From an uncultured SAR116 cluster alpha proteobacterium (GTDB lineage Bacteria; Pseudomonadota; Alphaproteobacteria; Puniceispirillales; Marisalimonadaceae), in NCBI GenBank assembly GCA_902590245.1, contig CACIWG010000009.1:1-61019 (forward strand): a stretch of 61,019 nt of DNA, read 5' to 3'. Below the pieces are notes generated by a model. That model had not been told where the DNA came from, did no database searches, and saw nothing but the letters and a program-made list of their open reading frames with translations. Position numbers and translations under genes: made by a program. The stretch's first letter is position 1. Each line of letters starts with the position of its first letter. Positions 25,438 to 34,354 of this stretch are shown piece by piece.

Positions 25438-27124
25438 TTCCTTACCTCCTGGATTTATCATGTTTATCGGGGCATTTTTAATCCCCTTCCTTCCTAAGCT
25501 GGGTAGACAAGTTTACATGATTTTTTTAGTCCTTTTATCTTCATTTTCATTATTTAATGGGTTTGGAACTCATTTAACAATTAATGTTCTAGACTATAAT
25601 TTTATAATAAACCACTCTGACAATCTTTCACTTCCTTTTGCAATTGTTTTCCACATAGCTGCATTTATCACAATAATCTATGGAAGTCACAAAGATGATT
25701 GGAAAGAAAATATAGCTGTTATAAGTTATGCAGGAGCAGCTATTGCTGCATTGCATGCTGGAGATTTGTTTACATTATTCTTTTGGTGGGAAGCTACTGC
25801 ATTTACCTCAGTATTTTTAATTTTGGGTGGTAATACTATGAGGGCATATAGAGCTGCTTTTAGGTATATAGTAATTCAAGTCGGTTCAGGAATGTTTTTA
25901 CTAGCTGGAGCTGTTTTATTTTTATACACAAATGGAAATGCTCTATTAGGTCAAATGTCAATAGATGATACATCAGGTCTTTTAATTTTCTTAGCATTTG
26001 GAATTAAAGCTGCATTTCCATTTCTTAACGGTTGGCTTCAAGATACATACCCTGAAGCGAGCGAAGTTGGAACTGTAGCATTGTCATCATTTACTACGAA
26101 ACTAGCAATTTATGCTTTAGCAAGGTCATTTGCAGGAACAGACATACTTATTTATATTGGCGCTTTAATGACATTCTTTCCTATATTTTTTGCTGTCATT
26201 GAAAATGATCTGAGAAGAGTGTTAGCGTATAGCTTAAACAACCAACTTGGTTTTATGGTTGTTGCAGTTGGTATTGGCACAGAGTTAGCTATTAATGGGG
26301 CTGTAGCACATGCATTTGCACATATAATTTATAAAGGCCTTCTATTTATGAGTATGGGTGCTGTCTTATATAGAGTTGGAACTTGTAAGGCCTCTGAATT
26401 AGGAGGTTTATTTAAGTATATGCCAATAACTGCTGTATGTTCAATAATTGGAGCAATTTCAATTTCTGCATTCCCACTTTTTAGTGGTTTTGTCGCAAAA
26501 TCACTAATTATGTCATCATTAGGATACGAAGGTTTATCATTCATTTATTTTATGCTCTTATTTGCATCAGCAGGTGTATTACATCATTCTGGAATAAAAA
26601 TACCATTCTTTGCTTTCTTTGCACATGAATCTGGTCATAAACCTAAAGAAGCACCTTTAAATATGATCATTGCAATGGTAATTGGATCAGGATTATGTAT
26701 ATTAATCGGCATATTCCCATCTATTTTTTATCAAATACTTCCTTATTCAGTTGAATATCAGCCTTATGATTTTAGTCATGTTTTATCACAATTACAACTT
26801 TTAACATTTGCGGCATTTGCTTTTATATGTTTATGGCATTTTAAGATCTATCCACCTGAACTTAATTCTACGGTGTTAAATAGTGATTGGTTTTATAGAA
26901 GAATGTTCCCAGCAGTAATATCAAATATTGTCGATGGGTTAAAAATACTTAATGAAAAATTTTCATTAAATTGTTTTAGGATTTTTAATACCATTAAAAA
27001 CTTTTTTCATAATATTATGTTTGAAAACAAAGTGATTGATAGAGAAGCTGGTTTTGATACACAGATTGTATTACAAATATTTGGAATAATTGTTTTTATA
27101 CTGATTTTTATACACCTAAAATAA
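25430..27124 (+). CDS. Third ND-type antiporter subunit (MrpA/NuoL-like core without the MbhD/E tail)
   Basis: A 564-residue protein with about 14 helices plus a C-terminal extension ending in one more helix. FFWWEATAFTSVFLILGG carries the conserved glutamate, and FGIKAAFPFLNGWLQDTYPEA carries the helix-7 lysine. The ATG at 25430 has GAGGA six bases upstream and is preferred over 25418. It is shorter than a fused MrpA because the DUF4040/MbhE part is encoded separately at 20865. It ends the operon. Confidence 0.85.
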   Translation: MINSLPPGFIMFIGAFLIPFLPKLGRQVYMIFLVLLSSFSLFNGFGTHLTINVLDYNFIINHSDNLSLPFAIVFHIAAFITIIYGSHKDDWKENIAVISYAGAAIAALHAGDLFTLFFWWEATAFTSVFLILGGNTMRAYRAAFRYIVIQVGSGMFLLAGAVLFLYTNGNALLGQMSIDDTSGLLIFLAFGIKAAFPFLNGWLQDTYPEASEVGTVALSSFTTKLAIYALARSFAGTDILIYIGALMTFFPIFFAVIENDLRRVLAYSLNNQLGFMVVAVGIGTELAINGAVAHAFAHIIYKGLLFMSMGAVLYRVGTCKASELGGLFKYMPITAVCSIIGAISISAFPLFSGFVAKSLIMSSLGYEGLSFIYFMLLFASAGVLHHSGIKIPFFAFFAHESGHKPKEAPLNMIIAMVIGSGLCILIGIFPSIFYQILPYSVEYQPYDFSHVLSQLQLLTFAAFAFICLWHFKIYPPELNSTVLNSDWFYRRMFPAVISNIVDGLKILNEKFSLNCFRIFNTIKNFFHNIMFENKVIDREAGFDTQIVLQIFGIIVFILIFIHLK

Positions 27125-27143
27125 TTTTAAATGGGGATAGAAA

Positions 27144-27611
27144 ATGAAGATGGATGGTGAATATACACTACCAACAAATGTTGAGAATGTGTGGAATAAT
27201 TTAAATGACCCTTTAGTTCTTAAAAACTCAATTCCAGGTTGTACAGAATTAATAAAAGAAAACGATAATGAATTTAAAGCTATAGTCACACTTAAAATTG
27301 GTCCTGTTTCTGCAAAATTTAATGGAGAGGTAAGACTATCAAATATAAAAATTCATGAAGGTTATACAATTTCAGGAAATGGAAAAGGTGGTGCTGCAGG
27401 TTTTGCTAAAGGTAGTGCAAATATTCAATTAGAAGAAAAAGATAATTCAACTATTTTAAAATATTCCGTTGAAGCTCAGATTGGCGGAAAATTAGCACAA
27501 TTAGGCTCAAGATTAATTAATTCTACCTCAAAAAAATTAGCTGGAAAATTTTTTGATAATTTTGTAAAGATTGTAGATGGAACAACTAAAATTGAAGAGG
27601 AGGTTAAATGA
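27144..27611 (+). CDS. coxG: CoxG-like SRPBCC protein (carbon monoxide dehydrogenase subunit G family)
   Basis: A 155-residue START/SRPBCC-fold protein with the CoxG pattern: GEYTLPTNVENVWNNLNDP at the N-terminus, then NSIPGCTEL and LKIGPVSAKFNGEV. In CO dehydrogenase clusters CoxG helps recruit the enzyme to the membrane, but the family is common in genomes without CO oxidation. It starts 20 bases after the Mrp operon with a GGGGAT ribosome site. Its stop overlaps a tiny gene (ATGA). Confidence 0.85.
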   Translation: MKMDGEYTLPTNVENVWNNLNDPLVLKNSIPGCTELIKENDNEFKAIVTLKIGPVSAKFNGEVRLSNIKIHEGYTISGNGKGGAAGFAKGSANIQLEEKDNSTILKYSVEAQIGGKLAQLGSRLINSTSKKLAGKFFDNFVKIVDGTTKIEEEVK

Positions 27612-27736
27612 ATAAGAAAAAACTACCAAAAGGTGTTCCTGAGGAAAATATTTATAATAAAGCACACTTACTAATATATCTTTTTTATGCTATTTCTATA
27701 GGATCAGTAGTATGGCTACTGCTTAATCAAAATTGA
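27608..27736 (+). CDS. Small single-helix membrane protein (42 residues)
   Basis: This short frame encodes MNKKKLPKGVPEENIY followed by one hydrophobic helix (about residues 20-39). It overlaps the coxG stop by 4 bases at its start and the next gene's TTG by 4 bases at its end. Two coupled overlaps in a row, plus a basic N-terminus and a clean helix, make it very probably translated. No family is recognised. Confidence 0.65.
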   Translation: MNKKKLPKGVPEENIYNKAHLLIYLFYAISIGSVVWLLLNQN

Positions 27737-28152
27737 ACGATTTAACTATTTATCATAAAAAAATTCTAGAATTAGCCTCTGCTAATAGAAAAAGTCTAGA
27801 AATAAATGATTTTAATTTTTCTAAAGAAGTTAAAAATCCACTTTGTGGTGATCTAGTTGAAGTTAGAGTTAATATTTTAAATAATAATGTAAAAAATCTA
27901 TCTGCTAAAGTAAAAGGTTGTGCTTTGTGTGAAGCTTCAGCTGGGGTTGTTGTAAACTATTTTTTAAATAAAAATTTACCAACAAATGATTTTATGGAAT
28001 ATTTTGATAAATGGCTTACTAAAAACTATGATGAATATCCTAGTGAACTTCCTAAAGAATTAATAATATTCTCACCAATCCAAGATATTAAAAACAGACA
28101 TACGTGCATTAAAATGCCATTTGAAGCATTTTTTAAATCGATAAAAAATTAA
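27733..28152 (+). CDS. NifU/SufU-type iron-sulfur scaffold-like protein
   Basis: A 139-residue protein of the IscU/SufU N-terminal fold. The three ligand cysteines are in place: NPLCGDLVEV (about residue 38), GCALCEASAG (about residue 62) and RHTCIKMPFEAF near the C-terminus. The LCGD aspartate and the insertion before the third cysteine resemble SufU rather than IscU. The start is a TTG coupled to the upstream tiny gene. It could serve Fe-S supply, for instance to the ETF-QO downstream, but that is inference. Confidence 0.78.
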   Translation: MNDLTIYHKKILELASANRKSLEINDFNFSKEVKNPLCGDLVEVRVNILNNNVKNLSAKVKGCALCEASAGVVVNYFLNKNLPTNDFMEYFDKWLTKNYDEYPSELPKELIIFSPIQDIKNRHTCIKMPFEAFFKSIKN

Positions 28153-28156
28153 AATC

Positions 28157-28255
28157 CTATTCTGGATCTTTTGAATATTTACCAAATAGGATTAAAGCAC
28201 CTACCAAAACAATAGGATATATTGCTAGTATTATAACACCTGTCAATGGATCCAT
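28157..28255 (-). CDS. Candidate 32-residue single-helix membrane protein
   Basis: On the minus strand an ATG at 28255, preceded by AGAGG about 5 bases upstream, opens MDPLTGVIILAIYPIVL followed by VGALILFGKYSKDPE. That is one hydrophobic helix with a charged tail. It fills the gap between two plus-strand genes that is otherwise empty. The good ribosome site and the clean helix support it; its small size keeps confidence moderate. No family is recognised. Confidence 0.45.
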   Translation of the reverse strand: MDPLTGVIILAIYPIVLVGALILFGKYSKDPE

Positions 28256-28353
28256 AAAACCTCTATAATTTTTAATAACTATCATTGAATTTTAGATAAT
28301 ATATATTATTAATAATTAATAATATATAAATTTCAACAACTTTAGGAAAACTA

Positions 28354-29979
28354 ATGAGTAATCGAGAAAAAATGGAGTATGATGTTGTAATAGTTGGCGG
28401 AGGGCCATCAGGATTAGCAACTGCTATAAAGTTAAAACAACTTAGTAAAGAAAAAAATAAAGATATTTCTGTTTGTATTCTTGAAAAAGGCTCTGAGATA
28501 GGATCGCATATTTTATCAGGCGCAGTAATAGAGACTAAAAGTTTGACTGAATTAATACCTAATTGGGAAGAGACTGATATTCCCCTCAAAACAAAAGCAA
28601 AAAAGGACAGCTTTCTTTATTTGACCAAAGAAAAATCTTATAAATTACCTACCCCACCTCAAATGAATAATCATGGAAACTATATTATAAGTCTCGGCAA
28701 GCTATGTTCTTGGTTAGGTCAGTATGCAGAAAATTTAGGAGTTGAAATTTATCCAGGTTTTGCAGCAAGTGAAATACTTTTTAATTTTGATGGAAGCGTT
28801 TCAGGTGTTGCTACAAATGATATGGGTATATTGAAAGATGGAAATAAAGGACCAAACTATGAACCAGGTATAGAGTTGTTAGCAAAACAAACAATTTTTT
28901 CAGAAGGTTGTAGAGGTCATTTAGGAAAAATTTTAATGAATAAATTTGATTTAAACAAAAACAACCAAAATCAAACATATGCAATTGGAATTAAAGAACT
29001 TTGGGAAATAGACCCTAAAAATCATAATGCTGGTGAAATTGTTCATACAACTGGCTGGCCTCTAAGTGGTGATACATATGGCGGATCATTTTTGTATCAT
29101 TTTGATAAAAACTTAGTTTCAATAGGTTTCGTTATAGGATTAGATTATAAAAACCCTTATTTATCGCCCTACGAGGAATTTCAACAATTTAAACATCATC
29201 CTGAAATCATTAAACATTTAAAAGGTGGTAGAAGAATTAGTTATGGTGCAAGAGCTTTAAATGAGGGAGGAACACAATCGTTACCGAAATTAACTTTTCC
29301 AGGAGGATTACTTGTTGGTTGTGAAGCAGGCTTTTTAAATGTGCCAAAAATTAAAGGTACTCACTTAGCAATTAAGTCTGGAATAATTGCCGCTGAGACG
29401 ATTTTTGAAGATATTGATAAAGAAAATGAACTTATAAAGTTTTCTAAAAATATTAAAAATAGCTGGCTTTATAAAGAATTATATTCTGTAAGAAATATTA
29501 GACCATCTTTTAAGTGGGGTTTTTGGAAAGCATTAGCTTATAGTGCTGTTGATACTTACTTTTTAAGAGGTCGGGCTCCATGGACTTTGAAACATGAACA
29601 TAGTGATCATGAGGCATTAGAAAATAAAGAGAAATATGACCCCATAAAATATCCTAAACCAGATGGAATTATTAGTTTTGATAGATTAACTAACGTCTCA
29701 TTTTCAGGAACAAACCACGAAGAAAATCAACCTTGTCATCTTCAACTTAAAGATGTTTCTGTTCCTATTAAAATAAATCTTAATAGATATGATAATCCTG
29801 AAACAAGATATTGTCCTGCAGGAGTTTATGAGATTGTTGAGAAAGATAATGAAAAGCAATTACAAATTAATGCCCAGAACTGTGTACATTGTAAAACATG
29901 TGATATTAAAGATCCTACTCAAAATATAAATTGGGTTTCACCTCAGGGTGGCGGGGGTCCAAATTATCAAGGTATGTAG
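28354..29979 (+). CDS. Electron transfer flavoprotein-ubiquinone oxidoreductase
   Basis: A 541-residue FAD and [4Fe-4S] protein that passes electrons from ETF (acyl-CoA, choline and amino-acid oxidation) to ubiquinone at the inner membrane. It has the FAD motif [14 protein letters not shown] near residue 12 and the cluster ligands [21 protein letters not shown] and the closing [14 protein letters not shown]. The length is standard. It stands alone between the NifU-like and EamA genes. The ETF subunits are not in this window. Confidence 0.95.
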   Translation: MSNREKMEYDVVIVGGGPSGLATAIKLKQLSKEKNKDISVCILEKGSEIGSHILSGAVIETKSLTELIPNWEETDIPLKTKAKKDSFLYLTKEKSYKLPTPPQMNNHGNYIISLGKLCSWLGQYAENLGVEIYPGFAASEILFNFDGSVSGVATNDMGILKDGNKGPNYEPGIELLAKQTIFSEGCRGHLGKILMNKFDLNKNNQNQTYAIGIKELWEIDPKNHNAGEIVHTTGWPLSGDTYGGSFLYHFDKNLVSIGFVIGLDYKNPYLSPYEEFQQFKHHPEIIKHLKGGRRISYGARALNEGGTQSLPKLTFPGGLLVGCEAGFLNVPKIKGTHLAIKSGIIAAETIFEDIDKENELIKFSKNIKNSWLYKELYSVRNIRPSFKWGFWKALAYSAVDTYFLRGRAPWTLKHEHSDHEALENKEKYDPIKYPKPDGIISFDRLTNVSFSGTNHEENQPCHLQLKDVSVPIKINLNRYDNPETRYCPAGVYEIVEKDNEKQLQINAQNCVHCKTCDIKDPTQNINWVSPQGGGGPNYQGM

Positions 29980-30015
29980 ATAAAGTTATAGTAATTAATA
30001 TTAAGTTCATTTAAC

Positions 30016-30888
30016 ATGTTAATAATGTTAAATAGGCTTAGAGAAAAATCCTCTCTAATTGGAATTTTTTGGATGGTTGTTACAACAATTTTTTTTGTTG
30101 GTGTAACAATATTTGTAAAGATTCTTGGAGAAAAAATCCCATCATCTCAGACTGCATTTTTAAGATATCTATTTGGAACAATTTTTTTATTACCAATAAT
30201 AGTAAATAGCTTTAAAGATATTCAAATTAAACTAATGAAAAAATTCGTTCTAAGAAGTTTTTTTCATGCTATTGGAGTAAGTCTTTGGTTTTATTCGATG
30301 ACAGTTATAACTATAGCTGAAGTAACTGCAATAGGATATTTAACTCCCATATTTGTATGTATTGGTGCAATTATATTCTTTAAGGAAAGTATAAAAGGCT
30401 TTCGTGCTTTTGCCATCACGTTATCTTTTATTGGAGCAATGATAATTTTAAGACCTGGTTTTCATGAAATTAAATTAGGACAATATTCAATGCTCCTAGC
30501 GGCATTTGTTTTTTCTTTTTCTTATTTGATGGTTAAGTATTTAGCAAAAGCAAAAAGTTCCCTAGAGATAGTAGGTTTTTTGTCATTATTTACAACAATA
30601 TTTCTTACACCTATAGCTTTAATTCATTGGGTTGAATTGAATACAGATCAAATTTCGATAATTATCTTGATTTCTATAATCGCTACACTTGGTCATTTAA
30701 CTATGACGATGGCCATTAAGGCCACAGCTATGACTATAATTCAACCGTTTACTTTTCTTCAACTTGTCTGGTCTGTAATAGCTGGCATAATGTTATTTGA
30801 CGAAAAATTAAATATCTTTGTAATTATTGGAGGAGTAATTATCTTAATTTCAACAACCTATTTATCAATAAAAGATGCTAAAGAATAG
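30016..30888 (+). CDS. EamA/DMT-family transporter
   Basis: A 290-residue protein with ten helices in two EamA repeats. The first repeat includes FLRYLFGTIFLLPI; the second ends TFLQLVWSVIAGIMLFDEKLN, a typical EamA segment. The substrate is unknown, usually a metabolite or amino acid exported. Starts at 30016 or 30025 are both ATG. Its 3' end overlaps the convergent thioesterase gene by 11 bases. Confidence 0.85.
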   Translation: MLIMLNRLREKSSLIGIFWMVVTTIFFVGVTIFVKILGEKIPSSQTAFLRYLFGTIFLLPIIVNSFKDIQIKLMKKFVLRSFFHAIGVSLWFYSMTVITIAEVTAIGYLTPIFVCIGAIIFFKESIKGFRAFAITLSFIGAMIILRPGFHEIKLGQYSMLLAAFVFSFSYLMVKYLAKAKSSLEIVGFLSLFTTIFLTPIALIHWVELNTDQISIIILISIIATLGHLTMTMAIKATAMTIIQPFTFLQLVWSVIAGIMLFDEKLNIFVIIGGVIILISTTYLSIKDAKE

Positions 30889-31399
30889 GATCTTTAATTT
30901 TAATTGATAAACCTACATTTTTTGGAAACTGAATGTCTTTATGATCATTCTTTAATTGTTTTAATCTTTTTAAAACCCATTTCGAATAATTTTCTGTCTT
31001 CCTTTTTTTTAAATTAACATTTAACAATAATTGTTCAGAATACGCCATAATTTGGTTATCATTTGTTGAGATTAATTCTAAAAACAAATGCATTTTTTTT
31101 TTATCAAAATTTATAAGTGAGCATTGAACAAAGAATTTTTGTTTATGTACCATTTCATTCAAATAACTAAAATTTGCTTGAACAACAAATGGTCCTTGGT
31201 CATTGGTTTTAGCATGTGTTTCACCAATTCCTAATATTTCTTCTAAGAAATAATCAATTGAATTATCAATTGCCATTGTGTAGTAAGCTACGTTCATATG
31301 ACCATTGTAATCAATCCAAGATTTTAAAACTTTTCTTGAAGGTAGCCTCAAAGGAGCTTCGTATGGACCATCAAAACCTCTAACATTATTTAAAACCAT
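30878..31399 (-). CDS. Hotdog-fold acyl-CoA thioesterase
   Basis: A 173-residue protein of the 4-hydroxybenzoyl-CoA thioesterase type. The active-site helix region WIDYNGHMNVAYYTMAIDNS (about residues 28-47), with DYNGHMN, is diagnostic; the loop after it resembles betainyl- or carnitine-CoA thioesterases. It hydrolyses an acyl-CoA of unknown identity. It lies 3 bases after the VWA-protein gene and could be the last gene of that operon. Confidence 0.78.
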   Translation of the reverse strand: MVLNNVRGFDGPYEAPLRLPSRKVLKSWIDYNGHMNVAYYTMAIDNSIDYFLEEILGIGETHAKTNDQGPFVVQANFSYLNEMVHKQKFFVQCSLINFDKKKMHLFLELISTNDNQIMAYSEQLLLNVNLKKRKTENYSKWVLKRLKQLKNDHKDIQFPKNVGLSIKIKDPIL

Positions 31400-31402
31400 A
31401 TA

Positions 31403-32593
31403 TTAAAATTTTCTAGATAATATTTTTGTTCCTTCAATAAGGCCTTCTATTGTTAGTGGAACCATTTTATTATCAAAAATCTGCTTTATAATTTGTGTTG
31501 TATGAGAATAATCCCAATATTTTTTGGGAGTTGGGTTAATCCACAAATGAGAACTCCATTTATTTGTAACTCTTTCTAGCCAAACATGACCAGCTTCTTC
31601 ATTAAAATGTTCATTTCCACCTCCAGGTATCATAATTTCATAAGGGCTCATAGACGCATCACCAACAAATATACATTTGTAATCCTCACCATATGTCCTT
31701 AAAATTTCAAAAGTTTCAAATTTTTCAGACCATCTTCTGGCGTTATTTTTCCAAACGCCCTCATATATACAATTGTGAAAATAAAAATGTTTTAAATGCT
31801 TAAATGAACTTTTTGCAGCTGAAAACAAACTTTCAACTTTGTAAACATGCTCATCCATAGAGCCACCAACATCTAAAAACAAAAGGATTTTTATTGAGTT
31901 TTCTTTTTCAGGTTTGGTTTTTACATCTAAAAATCCATTTTTTGCAGTATATGATATTGTATCATTTATGTCTAACTCTTCACTCAAACCAGACCTAGAC
32001 CATTGTCTAAGTTTTTTTAAAGCCACTTGCATTCCTCTTGTGTCAATTTCTTTTTTGTCATCAAAATCTCTAAACTCTCTTTTATCCCAAACTTTTACAG
32101 CTTTACCTTGACCTCTTTCATTTTGACCAATTCTAAACCCTTCTGGATTATATCCATATGCACCGAATGGAGATGTTCCAGAAGTTCCAATCCATTTACT
32201 ACCACCTTGATGTCTTTTCTTTTGCTCTTCAATTCTTTTTTTAAGTTCTTCCATTAACTTATCTAAACCACCTAATGATTTAATTTTATTGATTTCATCC
32301 TTAGTAAAATTTCTTTCAATTAATTTATCAATCCATTGTTTAGGTACTTTTAAATGTTTTAAAATATCATCAAGTTGAATATCATCCAGACCGTTAAAAT
32401 ACTTTGAAAAAACTAAATCAAAACGATCTATTAATTTTTCATCTTTTATAAGACTAGAACGAGCTAAATAGTAAAAAGAATTTATATCAAAAAGAGATAA
32501 GCCTTTTTTTAATGCTTCCAAAAAATTAAAATATTCATTTAAAGAAACTGGTATTTTGACCTTTTTTAAATCTAAAAAAAAATCTAAAAACAT
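31403..32593 (-). CDS. VWA-domain (CoxE-like) protein
   Basis: A 396-residue protein starting at 32593 (MFLDFFLDLKKVKIPVSLNE, the usual N-terminus of this family), just after the AAA gene's stop; a longer start at 32632 is less likely. The C-terminal half is a von Willebrand A domain with the metal-binding DVGGSMDEH (one substitution, G for S, in the DxSxS motif). Such proteins work with MoxR ATPases in metal insertion or complex maturation. It is partnered here by the MoxR gene upstream. Confidence 0.85.
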   Translation of the reverse strand: MFLDFFLDLKKVKIPVSLNEYFNFLEALKKGLSLFDINSFYYLARSSLIKDEKLIDRFDLVFSKYFNGLDDIQLDDILKHLKVPKQWIDKLIERNFTKDEINKIKSLGGLDKLMEELKKRIEEQKKRHQGGSKWIGTSGTSPFGAYGYNPEGFRIGQNERGQGKAVKVWDKREFRDFDDKKEIDTRGMQVALKKLRQWSRSGLSEELDINDTISYTAKNGFLDVKTKPEKENSIKILLFLDVGGSMDEHVYKVESLFSAAKSSFKHLKHFYFHNCIYEGVWKNNARRWSEKFETFEILRTYGEDYKCIFVGDASMSPYEIMIPGGGNEHFNEEAGHVWLERVTNKWSSHLWINPTPKKYWDYSHTTQIIKQIFDNKMVPLTIEGLIEGTKILSRKF

Positions 32594-32594
32594 T

Positions 32595-33434
32595 CTAATT
32601 CTGTCCTCGTGACATAAAAACAAGTTTTTCAAAAAGATGAATATCTTGTTCGTTTTTTATGAGTGCACCATGTAATTTTGGTAATAAGTCTTTAGAATCT
32701 TTCTTTAATTCTAATGGATTTATATCTTCAATTAATAATAATTTTATCCAATCAAGTGCTTCTGAAGTTGAAGGTTTTTTTTTCAATCCTTTTACTTCTC
32801 TTATTTCAAAAAATATTTTTAAAGCATTATCTAACAGAATTTTTTTAATATCAGGGTAATGAACATGAACTATTTTTTTTAAAGTTTGAATATTGGGAAA
32901 GTTTATGTAGTGAAAAAAACATCTTCTTAAAAAAGCCTCTGGTAAATCTTTTTCATTATTAGAAGTGATTATAACTATTGGTCTTTTAGTTGCTTTTATA
33001 GTTTCTCCTGTTTCATAAACATGAAATTCCATTTTATCTAATTCTTGTAAAAGATCATTTGGAAATTCAATATCTGCCTTATCTATTTCATCAATTAACA
33101 GAACAGCTCGTTCTTTACTTTCAAATGACTGCCAAATTTTCCCTTTTTTGATGTATCTCGAAATATCATCAATTTTATCTTTATACAATTGACTGTCTCT
33201 TAACCTTGTTACAGCGTCATATTCGTATAATCCTTGTTGAGCTTTAGTAGTTGATTTAATATTCCACTCAATTATTTCTAAATTTAAACTTTTAGATATT
33301 TGTCTTGCCAACTCAGTTTTTCCAGTCCCAGGTTCTCCTTTAACCAATAATGGTTTTTCAAGATTTATTGCTGCATTAACTGCTATAGATAAATCATCAG
33401 TTGAGACATACTCTTTTGATCCTTTAAATTCCAT
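32595..33434 (-). CDS. MoxR-type AAA+ ATPase (CoxD-like)
   Basis: A 279-residue AAA+ protein with Walker A GEPGTGKT (about residues 36-43), Walker B LLIDEIDKAD, sensor-1 IIITSNNEKDLP and an arginine-finger-like LRRCFFHYINFP. MoxR ATPases act as chaperones that mature metalloenzyme complexes together with a VWA partner. The gene overlaps or abuts the VWA gene and forms a two-gene unit. CoxG is at 27144, but no CO-dehydrogenase large, medium or small subunits are present. Confidence 0.9.
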   Translation of the reverse strand: MEFKGSKEYVSTDDLSIAVNAAINLEKPLLVKGEPGTGKTELARQISKSLNLEIIEWNIKSTTKAQQGLYEYDAVTRLRDSQLYKDKIDDISRYIKKGKIWQSFESKERAVLLIDEIDKADIEFPNDLLQELDKMEFHVYETGETIKATKRPIVIITSNNEKDLPEAFLRRCFFHYINFPNIQTLKKIVHVHYPDIKKILLDNALKIFFEIREVKGLKKKPSTSEALDWIKLLLIEDINPLELKKDSKDLLPKLHGALIKNEQDIHLFEKLVFMSRGQN

Positions 33435-33442
33435 GTAATTCC

Positions 33443-34354
33443 CTAATTAAAAAAATTTACTTTATTATATTTATTTTTCATTAAAAATTGATTTAATCCA
33501 TTTATGTAGCCTGGTGTAATTTCACAACATCCACCTAAAATTGTACATCCTTTTTTTAACCAGATATTTGAGTAATTTACAAAGTCTTCAATTAAAATAT
33601 CATTTCTTTTTTTTATATTGTCAACAGACATTCCAAGTTTAAGAGGTTTTACTGATTGAAAATTATTTGGTAAAGCTCCATAAGGTAAGTGATATCTTTT
33701 TAAAATATCTAAACCTTTTGAAATGTCTTCAAATTGAGAGCAATTTAGACAAAGTCCGCTTATTTTATCAATTTGAATTAGATCGCAAGCTTTACTTAAG
33801 TCTTCACCAGAAAATAATTTTGTACCATCACCTTCTAATAAACAGAAACATAATAAAATTTTCTTATTAAAATTAGATAGTGCTTCTACTGCATTTACAG
33901 CTTCATCAATTGAAGACATTGTTTCAATGATAAAAAAATCAACATCATCTTTTTGAAGTTCTCCTATTGATAAATATGTTTCAATCATTTCTTTTTTACT
34001 AATTGATTTATCTTTAAAATAACTTCCTGGAAGCGGAGAAAAACATCCAGCTATTTTAACATTATTATTTAATCCAGTTTCTATTATAGCTTCTTTTGCA
34101 GCTTTTAGGGCTAATTTTTGTAAATTCTTAAATTCATTTTCAAGATTAAACCTTTTTAATCTCTGAGGTGTACAGGAATATGAATTAGTTGTGATTATTG
34201 TACTGCCTGAATTAAGAAATTCGATATGTAAATTTTTAACTAATTCAAAATTATCTAGAAGAACTCTAGCCGACCATAAAGGATCTTTGGTTGATAAATT
34301 TCGTTTAACTAGTTCTTGACCAATTCCACCATCAAAAAGCATTATGTCTTTCAT
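33443..34354 (-). CDS. Homocysteine S-methyltransferase family protein
   Basis: A 303-residue TIM-barrel protein. DGGIGQELVKR is at residues 8-18, and the zinc cysteines are in GLCLNCSQ and LGGCCEITP, matching the MHT/BHMT family. It would transfer a methyl group from S-methylmethionine, betaine or a similar donor to homocysteine. A single base is shared between its start and the stop of the upstream efflux gene, suggesting readthrough from the efflux operon. Confidence 0.85.
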   Translation of the reverse strand: MKDIMLFDGGIGQELVKRNLSTKDPLWSARVLLDNFELVKNLHIEFLNSGSTIITTNSYSCTPQRLKRFNLENEFKNLQKLALKAAKEAIIETGLNNNVKIAGCFSPLPGSYFKDKSISKKEMIETYLSIGELQKDDVDFFIIETMSSIDEAVNAVEALSNFNKKILLCFCLLEGDGTKLFSGEDLSKACDLIQIDKISGLCLNCSQFEDISKGLDILKRYHLPYGALPNNFQSVKPLKLGMSVDNIKKRNDILIEDFVNYSNIWLKKGCTILGGCCEITPGYINGLNQFLMKNKYNKVNFFN

